Source: Micromonospora sp. CB01531 (GTDB lineage: Bacteria > Actinomycetota > Actinomycetes > Mycobacteriales > Micromonosporaceae). From it: a stretch of DNA of 44,959 nucleotides. Position 1 is the stretch's first letter; each line of letters begins with the position of its first letter. The notes under the pieces were generated by a model. The model saw nothing but the letters and a program-made list of their open reading frames with translations. It had not been told where the DNA came from and did no database searches. Below are positions 31,760 to 39,963 of this stretch, in pieces. The position numbers and the translations under genes are program-made. The stretch is from NCBI RefSeq assembly GCF_001905095.1, contig NZ_LWLS01000104.1, forward strand, positions 1 to 44,959, in the 5' to 3' direction.

Positions 31760-32458
31760 TCAGGCGGTCGGCGGCTCGCCGCTGACCGCCGGCCGGGCGC
31801 GCGGCGGGGCGTAGCGGGGCACGTACTCCTGGCCGGTGAGCTTCTGGATCTCGCTCATCAGCTCGTCGGTGATCGCCCGCAGCGAGGTCCGGTCGTCCGA
31901 CCGGCCGGTGACGTCTAGCGGCTTGCCGAACCGGATGGCGATCTCGGCCCGGCCGGGCCGGGGCACCCGCGTGCCGATGGGCTGCGCCTTGTCGGTGCCG
32001 GTCACGCCGACCGGGATGATCGGCACGCCGGCCGCCACCGCCAGCCGAGCGGCGCCGGTGCGGCCCCGGTAGAGCCGCCCGTCCGGGGAGCGGGTCCCCT
32101 CCGGGTAGACGGCGACCAGGTCACCGGCCTTGAGCACCGGGATGGCGGCGTCGAACGCCGACAGCGCCGCCCGGCCGCCGGCCCGCTCCACCGGGATGGC
32201 GCCCAGCCCGGTGAGCACGAACTTGGAGAACGCACCCTTCACGCCGGTGCCCTTGAAGTACTCCGACTTCGCCCAGAAGGCCAGGTGCCGTGGCACCACC
32301 GTGCCGAGGAGCAACTCGTCGGCGACCGACAGGTGGTTGCCCGCGAAGATGGCGCCACCGGTCGCCGGGATGTGCTCCAGCCCTTCGACGGTTGGACGGA
32401 AGGCCAACCGGATCGTGGGCGCCACGGCGAGCTTGCCGATGGTGTAGAGCAGGGGCAC
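31760..32458 (-). CDS. 1-acyl-glycerol-3-phosphate acyltransferase (PlsC-like)
   Basis: 232 residues. PlsC-type enzymes transfer an acyl chain onto lysophosphatidate at the inner membrane. The catalytic HX4D is NHLSVAD. Then come the F-x-x-R-like block GAIPVERAGGRAALSAFDAA, the substrate-binding YPEGTRSPDGRLYRGRTGAARLA, and VPIIPVGVTGTDKAQPIG. The N-terminus is hydrophobic and membrane-associated. The GTG at 32458 has GGAGGACCC before it. It lies downstream of ileS on the same strand. Exact acceptor unknown. Confidence 0.9.
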   Translation of the reverse strand: MPLLYTIGKLAVAPTIRLAFRPTVEGLEHIPATGGAIFAGNHLSVADELLLGTVVPRHLAFWAKSEYFKGTGVKGAFSKFVLTGLGAIPVERAGGRAALSAFDAAIPVLKAGDLVAVYPEGTRSPDGRLYRGRTGAARLAVAAGVPIIPVGVTGTDKAQPIGTRVPRPGRAEIAIRFGKPLDVTGRSDDRTSLRAITDELMSEIQKLTGQEYVPRYAPPRARPAVSGEPPTA

Positions 32459-32591
32459 GGGTCCTCCGGCGGTCGTACGGGACAGGCGGTGTCACGGTAG
32501 CGGACGGCCCCATGCCGGCCCTCTCGGGTGGCCGGCCGCCCGGGTGGTGGTCCGCCGGATCCCAGCCCGCCGGACCACCACCCTCAGCAGG

Positions 32592-35500
32592 TCATACCCG
32601 CCGCACGGCGACCGTCACCCGCTCACCCTCGCCGACCTCACCGACGAAGCCCTCGATCCCCTCGGCGAAGTCGACCGTGTCGGCCAGCACCTCCCGGGCC
32701 ACGAAGTCGGTGTACCCGGACACCGCCGCGCGCACCTCCTCGGACGCCGACAGCGCCACCACGATCCGGTCCGAGACGTCCAGGTCGGCGTCCCGGCGAG
32801 CCTGCTGGACGACCCGGACCACGTCCCGGGCCAGCCCCTCGGCCGCCAGCTCCGGGGTGACCTCGGTGTCCAGCACGACCACGCCCTCGCCGCCGGGCAG
32901 CGGCGCGGAGTGCTCGGCGTCGGCGGCGACCAGGCGCAGCTCATACTCGCCCTCGGCGAGGGTGACCCCGGCGGCGACCGGGGCACCGTCGACCAGTTCC
33001 CACTCCCCCGCCTTGACCGCCTTGATCACCTGCTGGACCGCCTTGCCGACCCGCGGGCCGAGCGCCCGGGGCACCACCGTCAGCACCTGCTGGCAGTACG
33101 CGGACACCTCGTCGGTGAACTGCACCTGCTTGACGTTCACCTCGTCGGCGACCAGGTCGGCGAAGGGCCGCAACTGGTCCGCCCGCGACGAGGCCACGGT
33201 CAGCTTCGACAGCGGCAGCCGCACCCGCAGCCCCTTGGCCTTACGCAGCGACAGCGCCGCCGAGGCAACCGCCCGGGTGGCGTCCATCGCGGTCACCAGC
33301 TCGTGGTCGGCCGGGAACTCGGCCGCCGCCGGCCAGTCGGTCAGGTGCACCGACCGCTCGCCGGTGAGGCCGCGCCAGATCTCCTCCGCGGTCAGCGGCG
33401 CCAGCGGCGCCACCACCCGGCAGAGCGTCTCCAGCACCGTCCACAGCGTGTCGAACGCCTCCGCGTCACCGGACCAGAACCGGTCCCGCGAGCGACGCAC
33501 GTACCAGTTGGTCAGCGCGTCCAGGTAGGACCGGACGGTGGCGCAGGCACCGGAGATGTCGTACGCGTCCAGCTGCGTCTGGACCGTCGACACCAGCTCG
33601 TTCGTCTTCGCCAGCACGTACCGGTCGAGCAGGTGGGTGGAATCCACCCGCCGCTTCGCCTGGTAGCCCTCCGCGTTCGCGTAGAGCGAGAAGAAGTACC
33701 AGACGTTCCACAACGGCAGCAGCACCTGACGTACCGCGTCCCGGATGCCCGCCTCGGTGACCGCCATGTCACCGCCGCGCAGCACCGGCGAGGACATCAG
33801 CATCCAGCGCATCCCGTCCGACCCGTACGAGTCGAAGACGTGGTACACGTCCGGGTAGTTGCGCAGACTCTTGGACATCTTGCGCCCGTCCGAGCCGAGC
33901 AGGATGCCGTGGCTGAGGCAGTTGCGGAACGCCGGCCGGTCGAACAGCGCGGTGGCCAGCACGTGCATGGTGTAGAACCAGCCGCGGGTCTGCCCGATGT
34001 ATTCCACGATGAAGTCGCCCGGGTAGTGGTGCTCGAACCACTCGCGGTTCTCGAACGGGTAGTGCACCTGGGCGAACGGCATCGAGCCGGACTCGAACCA
34101 GCAGTCCAGCACCTCCGGCACCCGGCGCATCATCGACTTCCCGGTCGGGTCGTCCGGGTTGGGGCGGACCAGGTCGTCCACCGCCGGCCGGTGCAGGTCG
34201 GTCAGGCGTACGCCGAAGTCCCGCTCAAGGTCGGCCAGCGAGCCGTACACGTCCACCCGCGGGTAGTTCGGGTCGTCGGACTTCCACACCGGGATCGGCG
34301 AGCCCCAGAACCGGTTCCGGCTGATCGACCAGTCGCGGGCGTTGGCCAGCCACTTGCCGAACGAGCCGTCCTTGATGTGCCCCGGCGTCCAGTTGATCTG
34401 CTGGTTGAGCTCGACCATCCGGTCCTTGAACTGGGTCACCGCCACGAACCAGGACGACACCGCCTTGTAGACCAGCGGGGTGTCGCAGCGCCAGCAGTGC
34501 GGGTACGAGTGGGTGTACGTGTCCTGCCAGAGCAGCACCCCCCGTTCCTTCAGCTCCCGGATCACCGACTTGTTCACGTCGAAGACCTGCTCGCCCTGAT
34601 ACGGCGGGACCAGCGCGGTGAACCGGGTGTGGTCGTCCACGGTGACGATCGTCGGGATGCCGGCCGCGTTGCAGACGTTCTGGTCGTCCTCACCGAAGGC
34701 CGGGGCCAGGTGGACGATCCCGGTGCCGTCCTCGGTCGTGACGAACTCCGCGCCCAGCACCTGGTACGCGTTCGCCCCGGCCTGCTCGACCAGGAAGTCG
34801 TAGAGCGGCACGTAGCGGCGCCCGACCAGATCGCGGCCGGACACCGTTCCGACCTGCGCGTACCCCTCCAACTCCTTGGCGTACGCGCCGAGCCGGGCGG
34901 CGCCGACGACGTACCGGGCGCCGTCGCGCTCCAGCACCGCGTACTCGATATCGGGGCCGACGGCGAGCGCCAGGTTCGACGGGAGGGTCCACGGCGTGGT
35001 GGTCCAGACGCCCACCCGGACCGGGCCGCGCAGCAACTCCGGCGCGCCCTCGTCCGGGGTCAGCTCGAACCACACCGACGCGGTCGGGTCGTGCCGGTCC
35101 TTGTAGACGTCGTCCATCCGGGTCTCGGTGTTCGACAGCGGCGTCTCGCACCGCCAGCAGTACGCCAGCACCCGGAAGCCCTCGTAGACCAGACCCTTGT
35201 CGTGCAGGGTCTTGAAGGCCCACATGACGCTCTCCATGTAGTCCAGGTCGAGCGTCTTGTAGTCGTTGGCGAAGTCCACCCAGCGGGCCTGCCGGGTGAC
35301 GTACCGCTCCCAGTCCTGGGTGAACTCCAGCACCGAGGTGCGGCACGCCTCGTTGAACCGGGCCACGCCCAGGTCGAGGATCTCGGCCTTGCTGGTGATG
35401 CCGAGCTGCTTCTCGGCCACCACCTCGGCCGGCAGGCCGTGGCAGTCCCAGCCGAAGCGCCGCTCCACCCGGCGGCCGCGCATGGTCTGGTAGCGCGGCA

Positions 35501-35780
35501 CCACGTCCTTGACGTACCCGGTGAAGAGGTGGCCGTAGTGCGGCAGGCCGTTGGCGAACGGCGGGCCGTCGTAGAAGACGTACTCATTGTCGGCGGCTCC
35601 GCCGCCGCCAGCGGAGCCCGCCGCCGTGTCCGATTGCCGGCCGGAGGCCGGCCTTGCCTCGACGGAGGCCTCGAAGGTCTTGTCGGCCGTCCAGTGCTCC
35701 AGGACCCGGCGCTCCACCGCGGGCAGGTCCGGGCTCGCCGGGACACCGGCGGCGGTCGGGTCGTGCAACGGATAGGCCAT
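32592..35780 (-). CDS. ileS: Isoleucine-tRNA ligase
   Basis: 1062 residues, the long (eukaryote-like) IleRS type found in many actinobacteria, which in other species is tied to mupirocin tolerance. The class I motifs are PPFANGLPHYGHL (HxGH at residues 81-84) and KMSKS at about 630. The editing and anticodon regions are complete. Residues about 43-64 (RPASGRQSDTAAGSAGGGGA) are a low-complexity stretch just before the conserved NEYVFYDGPPF; its DNA holds two inverted repeats. The ATG at 35780 is preceded by GAGGAG. A T-box leader with an ATC (Ile) specifier controls it. Confidence 0.97.
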   Translation of the reverse strand: MAYPLHDPTAAGVPASPDLPAVERRVLEHWTADKTFEASVEARPASGRQSDTAAGSAGGGGAADNEYVFYDGPPFANGLPHYGHLFTGYVKDVVPRYQTMRGRRVERRFGWDCHGLPAEVVAEKQLGITSKAEILDLGVARFNEACRTSVLEFTQDWERYVTRQARWVDFANDYKTLDLDYMESVMWAFKTLHDKGLVYEGFRVLAYCWRCETPLSNTETRMDDVYKDRHDPTASVWFELTPDEGAPELLRGPVRVGVWTTTPWTLPSNLALAVGPDIEYAVLERDGARYVVGAARLGAYAKELEGYAQVGTVSGRDLVGRRYVPLYDFLVEQAGANAYQVLGAEFVTTEDGTGIVHLAPAFGEDDQNVCNAAGIPTIVTVDDHTRFTALVPPYQGEQVFDVNKSVIRELKERGVLLWQDTYTHSYPHCWRCDTPLVYKAVSSWFVAVTQFKDRMVELNQQINWTPGHIKDGSFGKWLANARDWSISRNRFWGSPIPVWKSDDPNYPRVDVYGSLADLERDFGVRLTDLHRPAVDDLVRPNPDDPTGKSMMRRVPEVLDCWFESGSMPFAQVHYPFENREWFEHHYPGDFIVEYIGQTRGWFYTMHVLATALFDRPAFRNCLSHGILLGSDGRKMSKSLRNYPDVYHVFDSYGSDGMRWMLMSSPVLRGGDMAVTEAGIRDAVRQVLLPLWNVWYFFSLYANAEGYQAKRRVDSTHLLDRYVLAKTNELVSTVQTQLDAYDISGACATVRSYLDALTNWYVRRSRDRFWSGDAEAFDTLWTVLETLCRVVAPLAPLTAEEIWRGLTGERSVHLTDWPAAAEFPADHELVTAMDATRAVASAALSLRKAKGLRVRLPLSKLTVASSRADQLRPFADLVADEVNVKQVQFTDEVSAYCQQVLTVVPRALGPRVGKAVQQVIKAVKAGEWELVDGAPVAAGVTLAEGEYELRLVAADAEHSAPLPGGEGVVVLDTEVTPELAAEGLARDVVRVVQQARRDADLDVSDRIVVALSASEEVRAAVSGYTDFVAREVLADTVDFAEGIEGFVGEVGEGERVTVAVRRV
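35588..35654. repeat. In-frame palindromic insert within ileS
   Basis: GGCTCCGC/GCGGAGCC (35595-35602 and 35611-35618) and GCCGGCC-gga-GGCCGGC (35636-35652) lie side by side in the stretch that encodes the low-complexity residues 43-64 of IleRS. They look like a small palindromic repeat element inserted without breaking the frame. Confidence 0.55.
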
Positions 35781-36085
35781 CGGGGGTCGCTCTCCTCACG
35801 TGCGACAACTCCAGCTCGGCGCGGCTGACGCCGCGCCGCGACCGGGAGCCGTCGAGCTCACTGTCGTGTGGGTCTGCGAGGACGAACCCTTTCCGGTACG
35901 CCGTCACCGGCGTGCCCGGGCAAGGCCCGCGGTACCACCCCGCTTGGCGGTCAAGGTGCGACCGCCCGCTCGTTGGCCGGCTGTGACGGGCCGGTCCCGT
36001 CCGGTTCTACTGGGCCGGTCACCCGGCCGTTCTTCCGGAGGCTCGCCGGTGATGGCCGGGTCGTCGCCTGTGCCGACAAGCGTAC
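35781..36085 (-). promoter_or_regulatory. ileS T-box riboswitch (ultrashort stem I, translational type)
   Basis: T-boxes sense uncharged tRNA. On the minus strand the stem I region contains GGCCATCACCGGCGAGCC followed by TCCGGAAGAACGG, with the specifier ATC (Ile) at 36053-36051. The T-box bulge is GGTGGTACCGCGGG, core TGGTACCGCGG at 35937-35927. Near the gene, GAGGAG sits in the loop of a GTCGC/GCGAC hairpin. No intrinsic terminator is seen. This agrees with the actinobacterial class that controls ribosome access: charged tRNA keeps the site sequestered, uncharged tRNAIle frees it. The 5' limit is approximate; the promoter should lie around 36090-36130. Confidence 0.9.
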
Positions 36086-36130
36086 TCGACCCCGCGCCCG
36101 CTCCGGCCCCGACTATCACCCCACTCCGGT

Positions 36131-36185
36131 GATCATGAGGTTGGCGGCGGATCCCGAGATCGTCACCGCCGCCAACCTCATGATC
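36131..36185. repeat. 20-bp perfect inverted repeat
   Basis: Arms GATCATGAGGTTGGCGGCGG (36131-36150) and its exact complement (36166-36185) flank a 15-base loop. It lies between the divergent ileS leader and the AhpD-like gene, so it is not at any gene end. It looks like a dispersed palindromic repeat; I recall similar CATGA(A/G)GTTGGCGGC hairpins from Micromonospora intergenic DNA, which must be verified. Confidence 0.85.
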
Positions 36186-36237
36186 GAGGGTCAGCCGGCC
36201 CGGCGCAGCTCGCATGACCACCGTCACAGGGCCGCAC

Positions 36238-36265
36238 CGTCACGCCGGCCGGGGCCGTATCCGTC
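36238..36265 (+). promoter_or_regulatory. Candidate ECF41-type promoter
   Basis: CGTCACG (36238-36244) and CGTC (36262-36265), 17 bases apart, resemble the ECF41 consensus TGTCACA ... CGTC. They precede the AhpD-like gene by about 35 bases, where self-regulation by the linked sigma factor is expected. CGTCACA at 36222-36228 is a better -35 but lacks a matching -10. Confidence 0.4.
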
Positions 36266-36298
36266 GGGTAGGCGTATCGACGACACGAGGAGGCCGAA

Positions 36299-36739
36299 AT
36301 GAGCCGGATCAACATGGCAGCGGTGGCGCCGGGGGCGTACCAGGCGGTGCTCGAGCTGGAGAAGTACGTGCGGGAGAACCTGGACCACACCGTGCTGGAG
36401 CTGGTGAAGCTGCGGGCGTCGATGCTCAACGGCTGCGCGTACTGCGTCGACATGCACAGCCGGGACGCGCTCGCCGCCGGCGAGTCCAGCCGGCGGCTGT
36501 TCGCGGTCGCCGCATGGCGGGACGCGCCGTTCTTCGACGAGCGGGAGCGGACCGCGCTGGCGCTGACCGACGCGGTCACCCGGCTCGGCGAGCACGGCGT
36601 GCCAGACGACGTGTGGGACGCCGCCGCGAAGGTCTGGTCGGAGAAGGAACTGGCCGACCTGCTCGTCGCGATCGCCACAATCAACGTGTGGAACCGAATC
36701 TCGGTGAGCACCCGGAACGAACCGCCGCTCGAGGTGTGA
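36299..36739 (+). CDS. Carboxymuconolactone decarboxylase/AhpD-like protein
   Basis: 146 residues. AhpD-like proteins are small helical oxidoreductases using a Cys-x-x-Cys pair. The active-site motif is NGCAYCVDMHSRDAL, with Cys46, Cys49 and His53, a complete AhpD signature. The C-terminal half VWSEKELADLLVAIATINVWNRI is also family-typical. GAGGAGG is 6 bases before the ATG at 36299. Its stop overlaps the start of an ECF41 sigma gene (GTGA), the known pairing in which the sigma factor controls the oxidoreductase gene. Substrate unknown; a peroxide or thiol-stress role is plausible. Confidence 0.92.
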   Translation: MSRINMAAVAPGAYQAVLELEKYVRENLDHTVLELVKLRASMLNGCAYCVDMHSRDALAAGESSRRLFAVAAWRDAPFFDERERTALALTDAVTRLGEHGVPDDVWDAAAKVWSEKELADLLVAIATINVWNRISVSTRNEPPLEV

Positions 36740-37623
36740 CCACGACCGGGGCAGCGGAGGCGGCCGGTGCGCTCACCGCGCACCGGCCGATGCTGCTCGG
36801 GCTGGCGTACCGGCTGCTGGGCAGCCTGCACGACGCCGAGGACGTGCTGCAGGAGACGTACCTGCGCTGGCTGGACGTCGACCGGGAGTCGGTCGCCGAG
36901 CCGCGCCGCTACCTGTCCCGGGTGGTGACCCGGCTGGCGCTGGACCGGCTACGCGCCCGGCAGGCGGCCCGGGAGACGTACATCGGTCCGTGGCTGCCCG
37001 AGCCGGTGCCGACCGCACCGTCGCCGTTCGGGCCGCTGGACACCGTCGAACTGCGGGACACCCTCTCCACCGCGCTGCTGCACCTGCTGGAGCGGCTCAC
37101 CCCGCCGGAACGGGCGGTGTACGTGCTGCACACCGCGTTCGCCCTGCCGTACGCCGAGATCGCCGACCTGCTCGGCCGGTCGGCGGCGGACTGCCGGCAA
37201 CTGCACCACCGGGCCGTGGCGCGGATCGCCGACGACCGGCGGCGGTTCACCGCGGGCCCGGCGGAGCAGCGGCGGCTGCTGGACGCGTTCCTCGCCGCGG
37301 CGCGCGACGGCGACCTGGCCCGGCTGACCGACCTCGTCGCCGCCGACGCTACCGCCTGGTCCGACGGTGGCGGCCGGGTCCGCGCGGCGCGCAACCCGGT
37401 CCACGGCGCGGACCGGATCGCCCGCTTCTTCGCCGGCATCTACGCCCGCGATCGCCGCCCCGGCATCCGGACGACGTCGGCCGAGCTGAACGGCGCGCCG
37501 GCGCTGCTGCTGCGCTGGCCGGCCGGAGCCCGCTACACCCTCGCGGTGGCCGCCGCCGACGGCCGGATCACCGGCGTCTACCTGGTCGGCAACCCCGAAA
37601 AGCTGACCCGCGTCCCCGGCTGA
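36736..37623 (+). CDS. ECF41-family RNA polymerase sigma factor with SnoaL-like domain
   Basis: 295 residues. Region 2 is MLLGLAYRLLGSLHDAEDVLQETYLRWL; region 4 is LTPPERAVYVLHTAFALPYAEIADLLGRSAADCRQLHHRA. From about 180 the protein has the fused NTF2/SnoaL-like domain with both ECF41 hallmarks, WSDGGGR and the final NPEKL. This domain replaces a separate anti-sigma factor and controls activity from within. No anti-sigma gene is adjacent, as expected. The GTG at 36736 overlaps the AhpD-like stop by four bases, so both are made from one message. A strong terminator follows. Confidence 0.95.
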   Translation: MTTTGAAEAAGALTAHRPMLLGLAYRLLGSLHDAEDVLQETYLRWLDVDRESVAEPRRYLSRVVTRLALDRLRARQAARETYIGPWLPEPVPTAPSPFGPLDTVELRDTLSTALLHLLERLTPPERAVYVLHTAFALPYAEIADLLGRSAADCRQLHHRAVARIADDRRRFTAGPAEQRRLLDAFLAAARDGDLARLTDLVAADATAWSDGGGRVRAARNPVHGADRIARFFAGIYARDRRPGIRTTSAELNGAPALLLRWPAGARYTLAVAAADGRITGVYLVGNPEKLTRVPG

Positions 37624-37629
37624 ACACGC

Positions 37630-37668
37630 CCGACGGCCCCCGTCCCAGCAGGGGACGAGGGCCGTCGG
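37630..37668. terminator. Bidirectional terminator between sigma gene and ndk
   Basis: CCGACGGCCC...GTCCC (37630-37646) pairs with GGGGACGAGGGCCGTCGG (37651-37668) with one mismatch and a short loop, in the gap between the two convergent stops. Confidence 0.8.
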
Positions 37669-37676
37669 CGAGGACG

Positions 37677-38102
37677 TCAGCCCAGCTCGGGGAACCAGAG
37701 GGCGATCTCCCGCTTGGCGCTGTCGACCGAGTCGGAGGCGTGCACCAGGTTCTCCCGGTTGGAGAGGGAGAAGTCGCCGCGAATGGTGCCGGCGGCGGCC
37801 TTGCGGCCGTCCGTGCTGCCGATCATCCCGCGCACCACCTCGATCACCTGGTCGCCGGAGAGCACCAGGGCCACCAGCGGACCACCGATCATGAACGTCT
37901 TCAGCGGCGGGTAGAACGGCTTGTCCACGTGCTCGGCGTAGTGCTGGTCGGCGAAGTCGCCGTCCATCGTCCGGGAGACCAGCGCGTCGATCCGCAGGCC
38001 CTTGCGCTCGAAACGGCCGAGGATCTCGCCCACCAGACCGCGGCGCACCGCATCAGGCTTGATCAGTACGAGCGTGCGCTCGTCCGGGCTGCTGCTGGAC
38101 AC
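37677..38102 (-). CDS. ndk: Nucleoside-diphosphate kinase
   Basis: 141 residues, standard NDK length. It balances nucleoside triphosphates by passing phosphate through an active-site histidine: His121 in NLVHASDS. ERTLVLIKPDAVRRGLVGEILGRFERKGL at the start and GTIRGDFS are family motifs. The GTG at 38102 has AGGAGG about 8 bases before it. The usual actinobacterial order valS-folC-DUF4233-ndk is kept, but here the fusion gene on the other strand lies between DUF4233 and ndk. Confidence 0.97.
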   Translation of the reverse strand: MSSSSPDERTLVLIKPDAVRRGLVGEILGRFERKGLRIDALVSRTMDGDFADQHYAEHVDKPFYPPLKTFMIGGPLVALVLSGDQVIEVVRGMIGSTDGRKAAAGTIRGDFSLSNRENLVHASDSVDSAKREIALWFPELG

Positions 38103-38244
38103 GCTGGGTTCCTCCTGTGCGCGGAAGCGGGTCGGGCTGGGTACGGTCAGCGTAGCGACCCGGTCCCGGCGCCGACGCGGCGGCCGCTCTTTCCCCCGGT
38201 CGCCGACACGGCCTAGCCTGGCCCTAGACCCCGGGAGGTCCACT

Positions 38245-39489
38245 GTGGCGAATGGCGGGAACCGACCCATCGCGCCGGTGCGAAAGCTGATCGGCGCGGT
38301 GCTGGGCACCGTGGCTACCTTCATCGTGCTGTTCGGGCTGGGCATGACGAGCTGGGCGATCGTGGCGCTCGGCATCGCGCTGCTCGTGCTGGCGATCGCC
38401 CTGGCCACCGTACGTGGTGGCGGCCGCACCTGGGTGGTCGGCCTAGGCCACGTGCACAGCGCCTCCGAGCCGCCCACCCAGTACGCGTTCGGCCGCTGCG
38501 AACTCCAACTGGTGATCGACGCGCCCGGGCTGCCGCCCCGGTCCAAGAAGATCATCGAGCCGCGGGTCCCGGTCGCCAAGTGGCCGTCCCTGGGCCAGGC
38601 CCTGCCGGTCCGGGTAGCCCTCGACGACCAGCGACACATCCGCGTGCTGTGGGACGAGGTGCCCACCCACGCCGAGACGGCCGCCGCGGTCGCCGACCTC
38701 CCACCTGAGTACGCCGGTCCCGACCCGGTCGAGGAGGTGCTGATCGCGCAGGAGGCCCCGCCGTGGGCGGACCGCCCGGAGGAGGACTTCCGGGACGACT
38801 TCCCGCCCGCGCCGGACCCGGTCCTCGACGACGTCACGGCGCCGCCGGAGCCGCGCGAGCCGGTGGTGGTGCACCAGCGCCCGGGCGGCCCGGTGGTGCT
38901 GGAGGGCCAGCTCGTCGAGCCGGCGGCCAGCGGCTCGCTGCCCCGCCGGGCCACCCCGGCCCCGCGCACGCCAGCCGATGAGCGGTTCGACACCGTGCCG
39001 GTCGACCCGATCGACGTCCCGCTGGACGAGCCGGCCGCCGAGGCGCCGCCCACCCCGGAGGAACTGGACGAGGCCATCTTCGGCCCGGCCGGGGACGAGC
39101 CGGCCGAGCTGGCCACCCCGATCAGCGGGGTCGGGATCACCCTGCTCGTCACCGACCTGGACCGGTCGCTGGACTTCTACCGGAGCCTCGGCTTCGAGGA
39201 GTTCGACCGCGGCACCGGCAACGCCGTCCTCTCCTCCGGGGCGACCCGCCTGGTGCTGCGCCAGGTGAGCGGGGCCGCGCCGATCAGCCGCCGGCTGGTC
39301 CACGTCAACCTGGAGGTCGACGACATCCAGGCCGCGTACGAGCGGCTGCGCGGGTCCGGCGTGCGCTTCACGTACGCCCCCCGCGTGGTCAACCGGGGCA
39401 CGAAGTTGGAGGTGTGGGCAGCGGCCTTCCGTGACCCGGACGGCCACGGCGTCGCCCTCACCCAGTGGCGCACCCTCGCCGACGCCTGA
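38245..39489 (+). CDS. Membrane protein fused to a glyoxalase/VOC domain
   Basis: 414 residues in three parts. Residues about 14-57 hold two membrane helices (LIGAVLGTVATFIVLFGLGM and IVALGIALLVLAIALATV). About 60-145 form a soluble part (RTWVVGLGHVHSASEPPTQYAFGRCELQLVIDAPGLPPRSKKIIEPRVPVAKWPSLGQALPVRV) found in other actinobacterial membrane proteins. Then a Pro/Asp/Glu-rich linker leads to a VOC domain from about 290 to 412 (GVGITLLVTDLDRSLDFYRSLGFEEF and FRDPDGHGVALTQW). VOC metal positions are only partly present, so it may bind a ligand rather than act as an enzyme. The GTG at 38245 has GGGAGGT at 5 bases. Its combination of parts is unusual. Confidence 0.85.
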   Translation: MANGGNRPIAPVRKLIGAVLGTVATFIVLFGLGMTSWAIVALGIALLVLAIALATVRGGGRTWVVGLGHVHSASEPPTQYAFGRCELQLVIDAPGLPPRSKKIIEPRVPVAKWPSLGQALPVRVALDDQRHIRVLWDEVPTHAETAAAVADLPPEYAGPDPVEEVLIAQEAPPWADRPEEDFRDDFPPAPDPVLDDVTAPPEPREPVVVHQRPGGPVVLEGQLVEPAASGSLPRRATPAPRTPADERFDTVPVDPIDVPLDEPAAEAPPTPEELDEAIFGPAGDEPAELATPISGVGITLLVTDLDRSLDFYRSLGFEEFDRGTGNAVLSSGATRLVLRQVSGAAPISRRLVHVNLEVDDIQAAYERLRGSGVRFTYAPRVVNRGTKLEVWAAAFRDPDGHGVALTQWRTLADA

Positions 39490-39519
39490 GCCGCGCCGAG
39501 CGGGGCCCGGCCGGGGCGC

Positions 39520-39963
39520 TCAGCCGAGGACGACCCGCCGCACGTGCAGGGCGTACGCCCAGACCAGGGCGAAGATGACCCCCAGCACGAGCAGCGACCA
39601 GTGCAGCAGCCCGGACAGCATCAGCAACCCCTGGAGCACGGTCCCGGCGTGCCAGGCCCACGACCGTTTCATCTGTCCGGCGAGCACCACGCAGGCTACC
39701 GCCAGCGCCACGATCACCCCGACCGCGGTGCCGCCGAGGTGCCCGCCGACCACCCGGATCGGCTGGATGGCCAGCAACAGCACCAACGCCTCCAGCGCCA
39801 GCGTCCCCGCGCCGAGCCCGCGGACGGCCTTGTCCGGATTCCGCAGCCCGGACCGGCGCTCCCCCGGGCCCGGCTCGCCGTCACCCGGACCACCGGGCGA
39901 GGACGTGGCAGGCATCGCCGGGTGGTCCTCGGCGCCGGGGCGCTCCTCCACCGGGCCGGTCAT
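39520..39963 (-). CDS. DUF4233 membrane protein
   Basis: 147 residues. A charged N-terminus of about 40 residues is followed by RNPDKAVRGLGAGTLALEALVLLLAIQPI, the DUF4233 opening, and four membrane helices ending LLVLGVIFALVWAYALHVRRVVLG. This protein is almost always encoded right after folC in actinobacteria; its role is unknown. The ATG at 39963 overlaps the folC stop as ATGA, so the two are translationally coupled. Confidence 0.9.
   Translation of the reverse strand: MTGPVEERPGAEDHPAMPATSSPGGPGDGEPGPGERRSGLRNPDKAVRGLGAGTLALEALVLLLAIQPIRVVGGHLGGTAVGVIVALAVACVVLAGQMKRSWAWHAGTVLQGLLMLSGLLHWSLLVLGVIFALVWAYALHVRRVVLG

Noticed and set aside
32544..35828. 1094-codon open frame opposite ileS
   Set aside because: Antisense shadow; ileS on the other strand has complete synthetase motifs.
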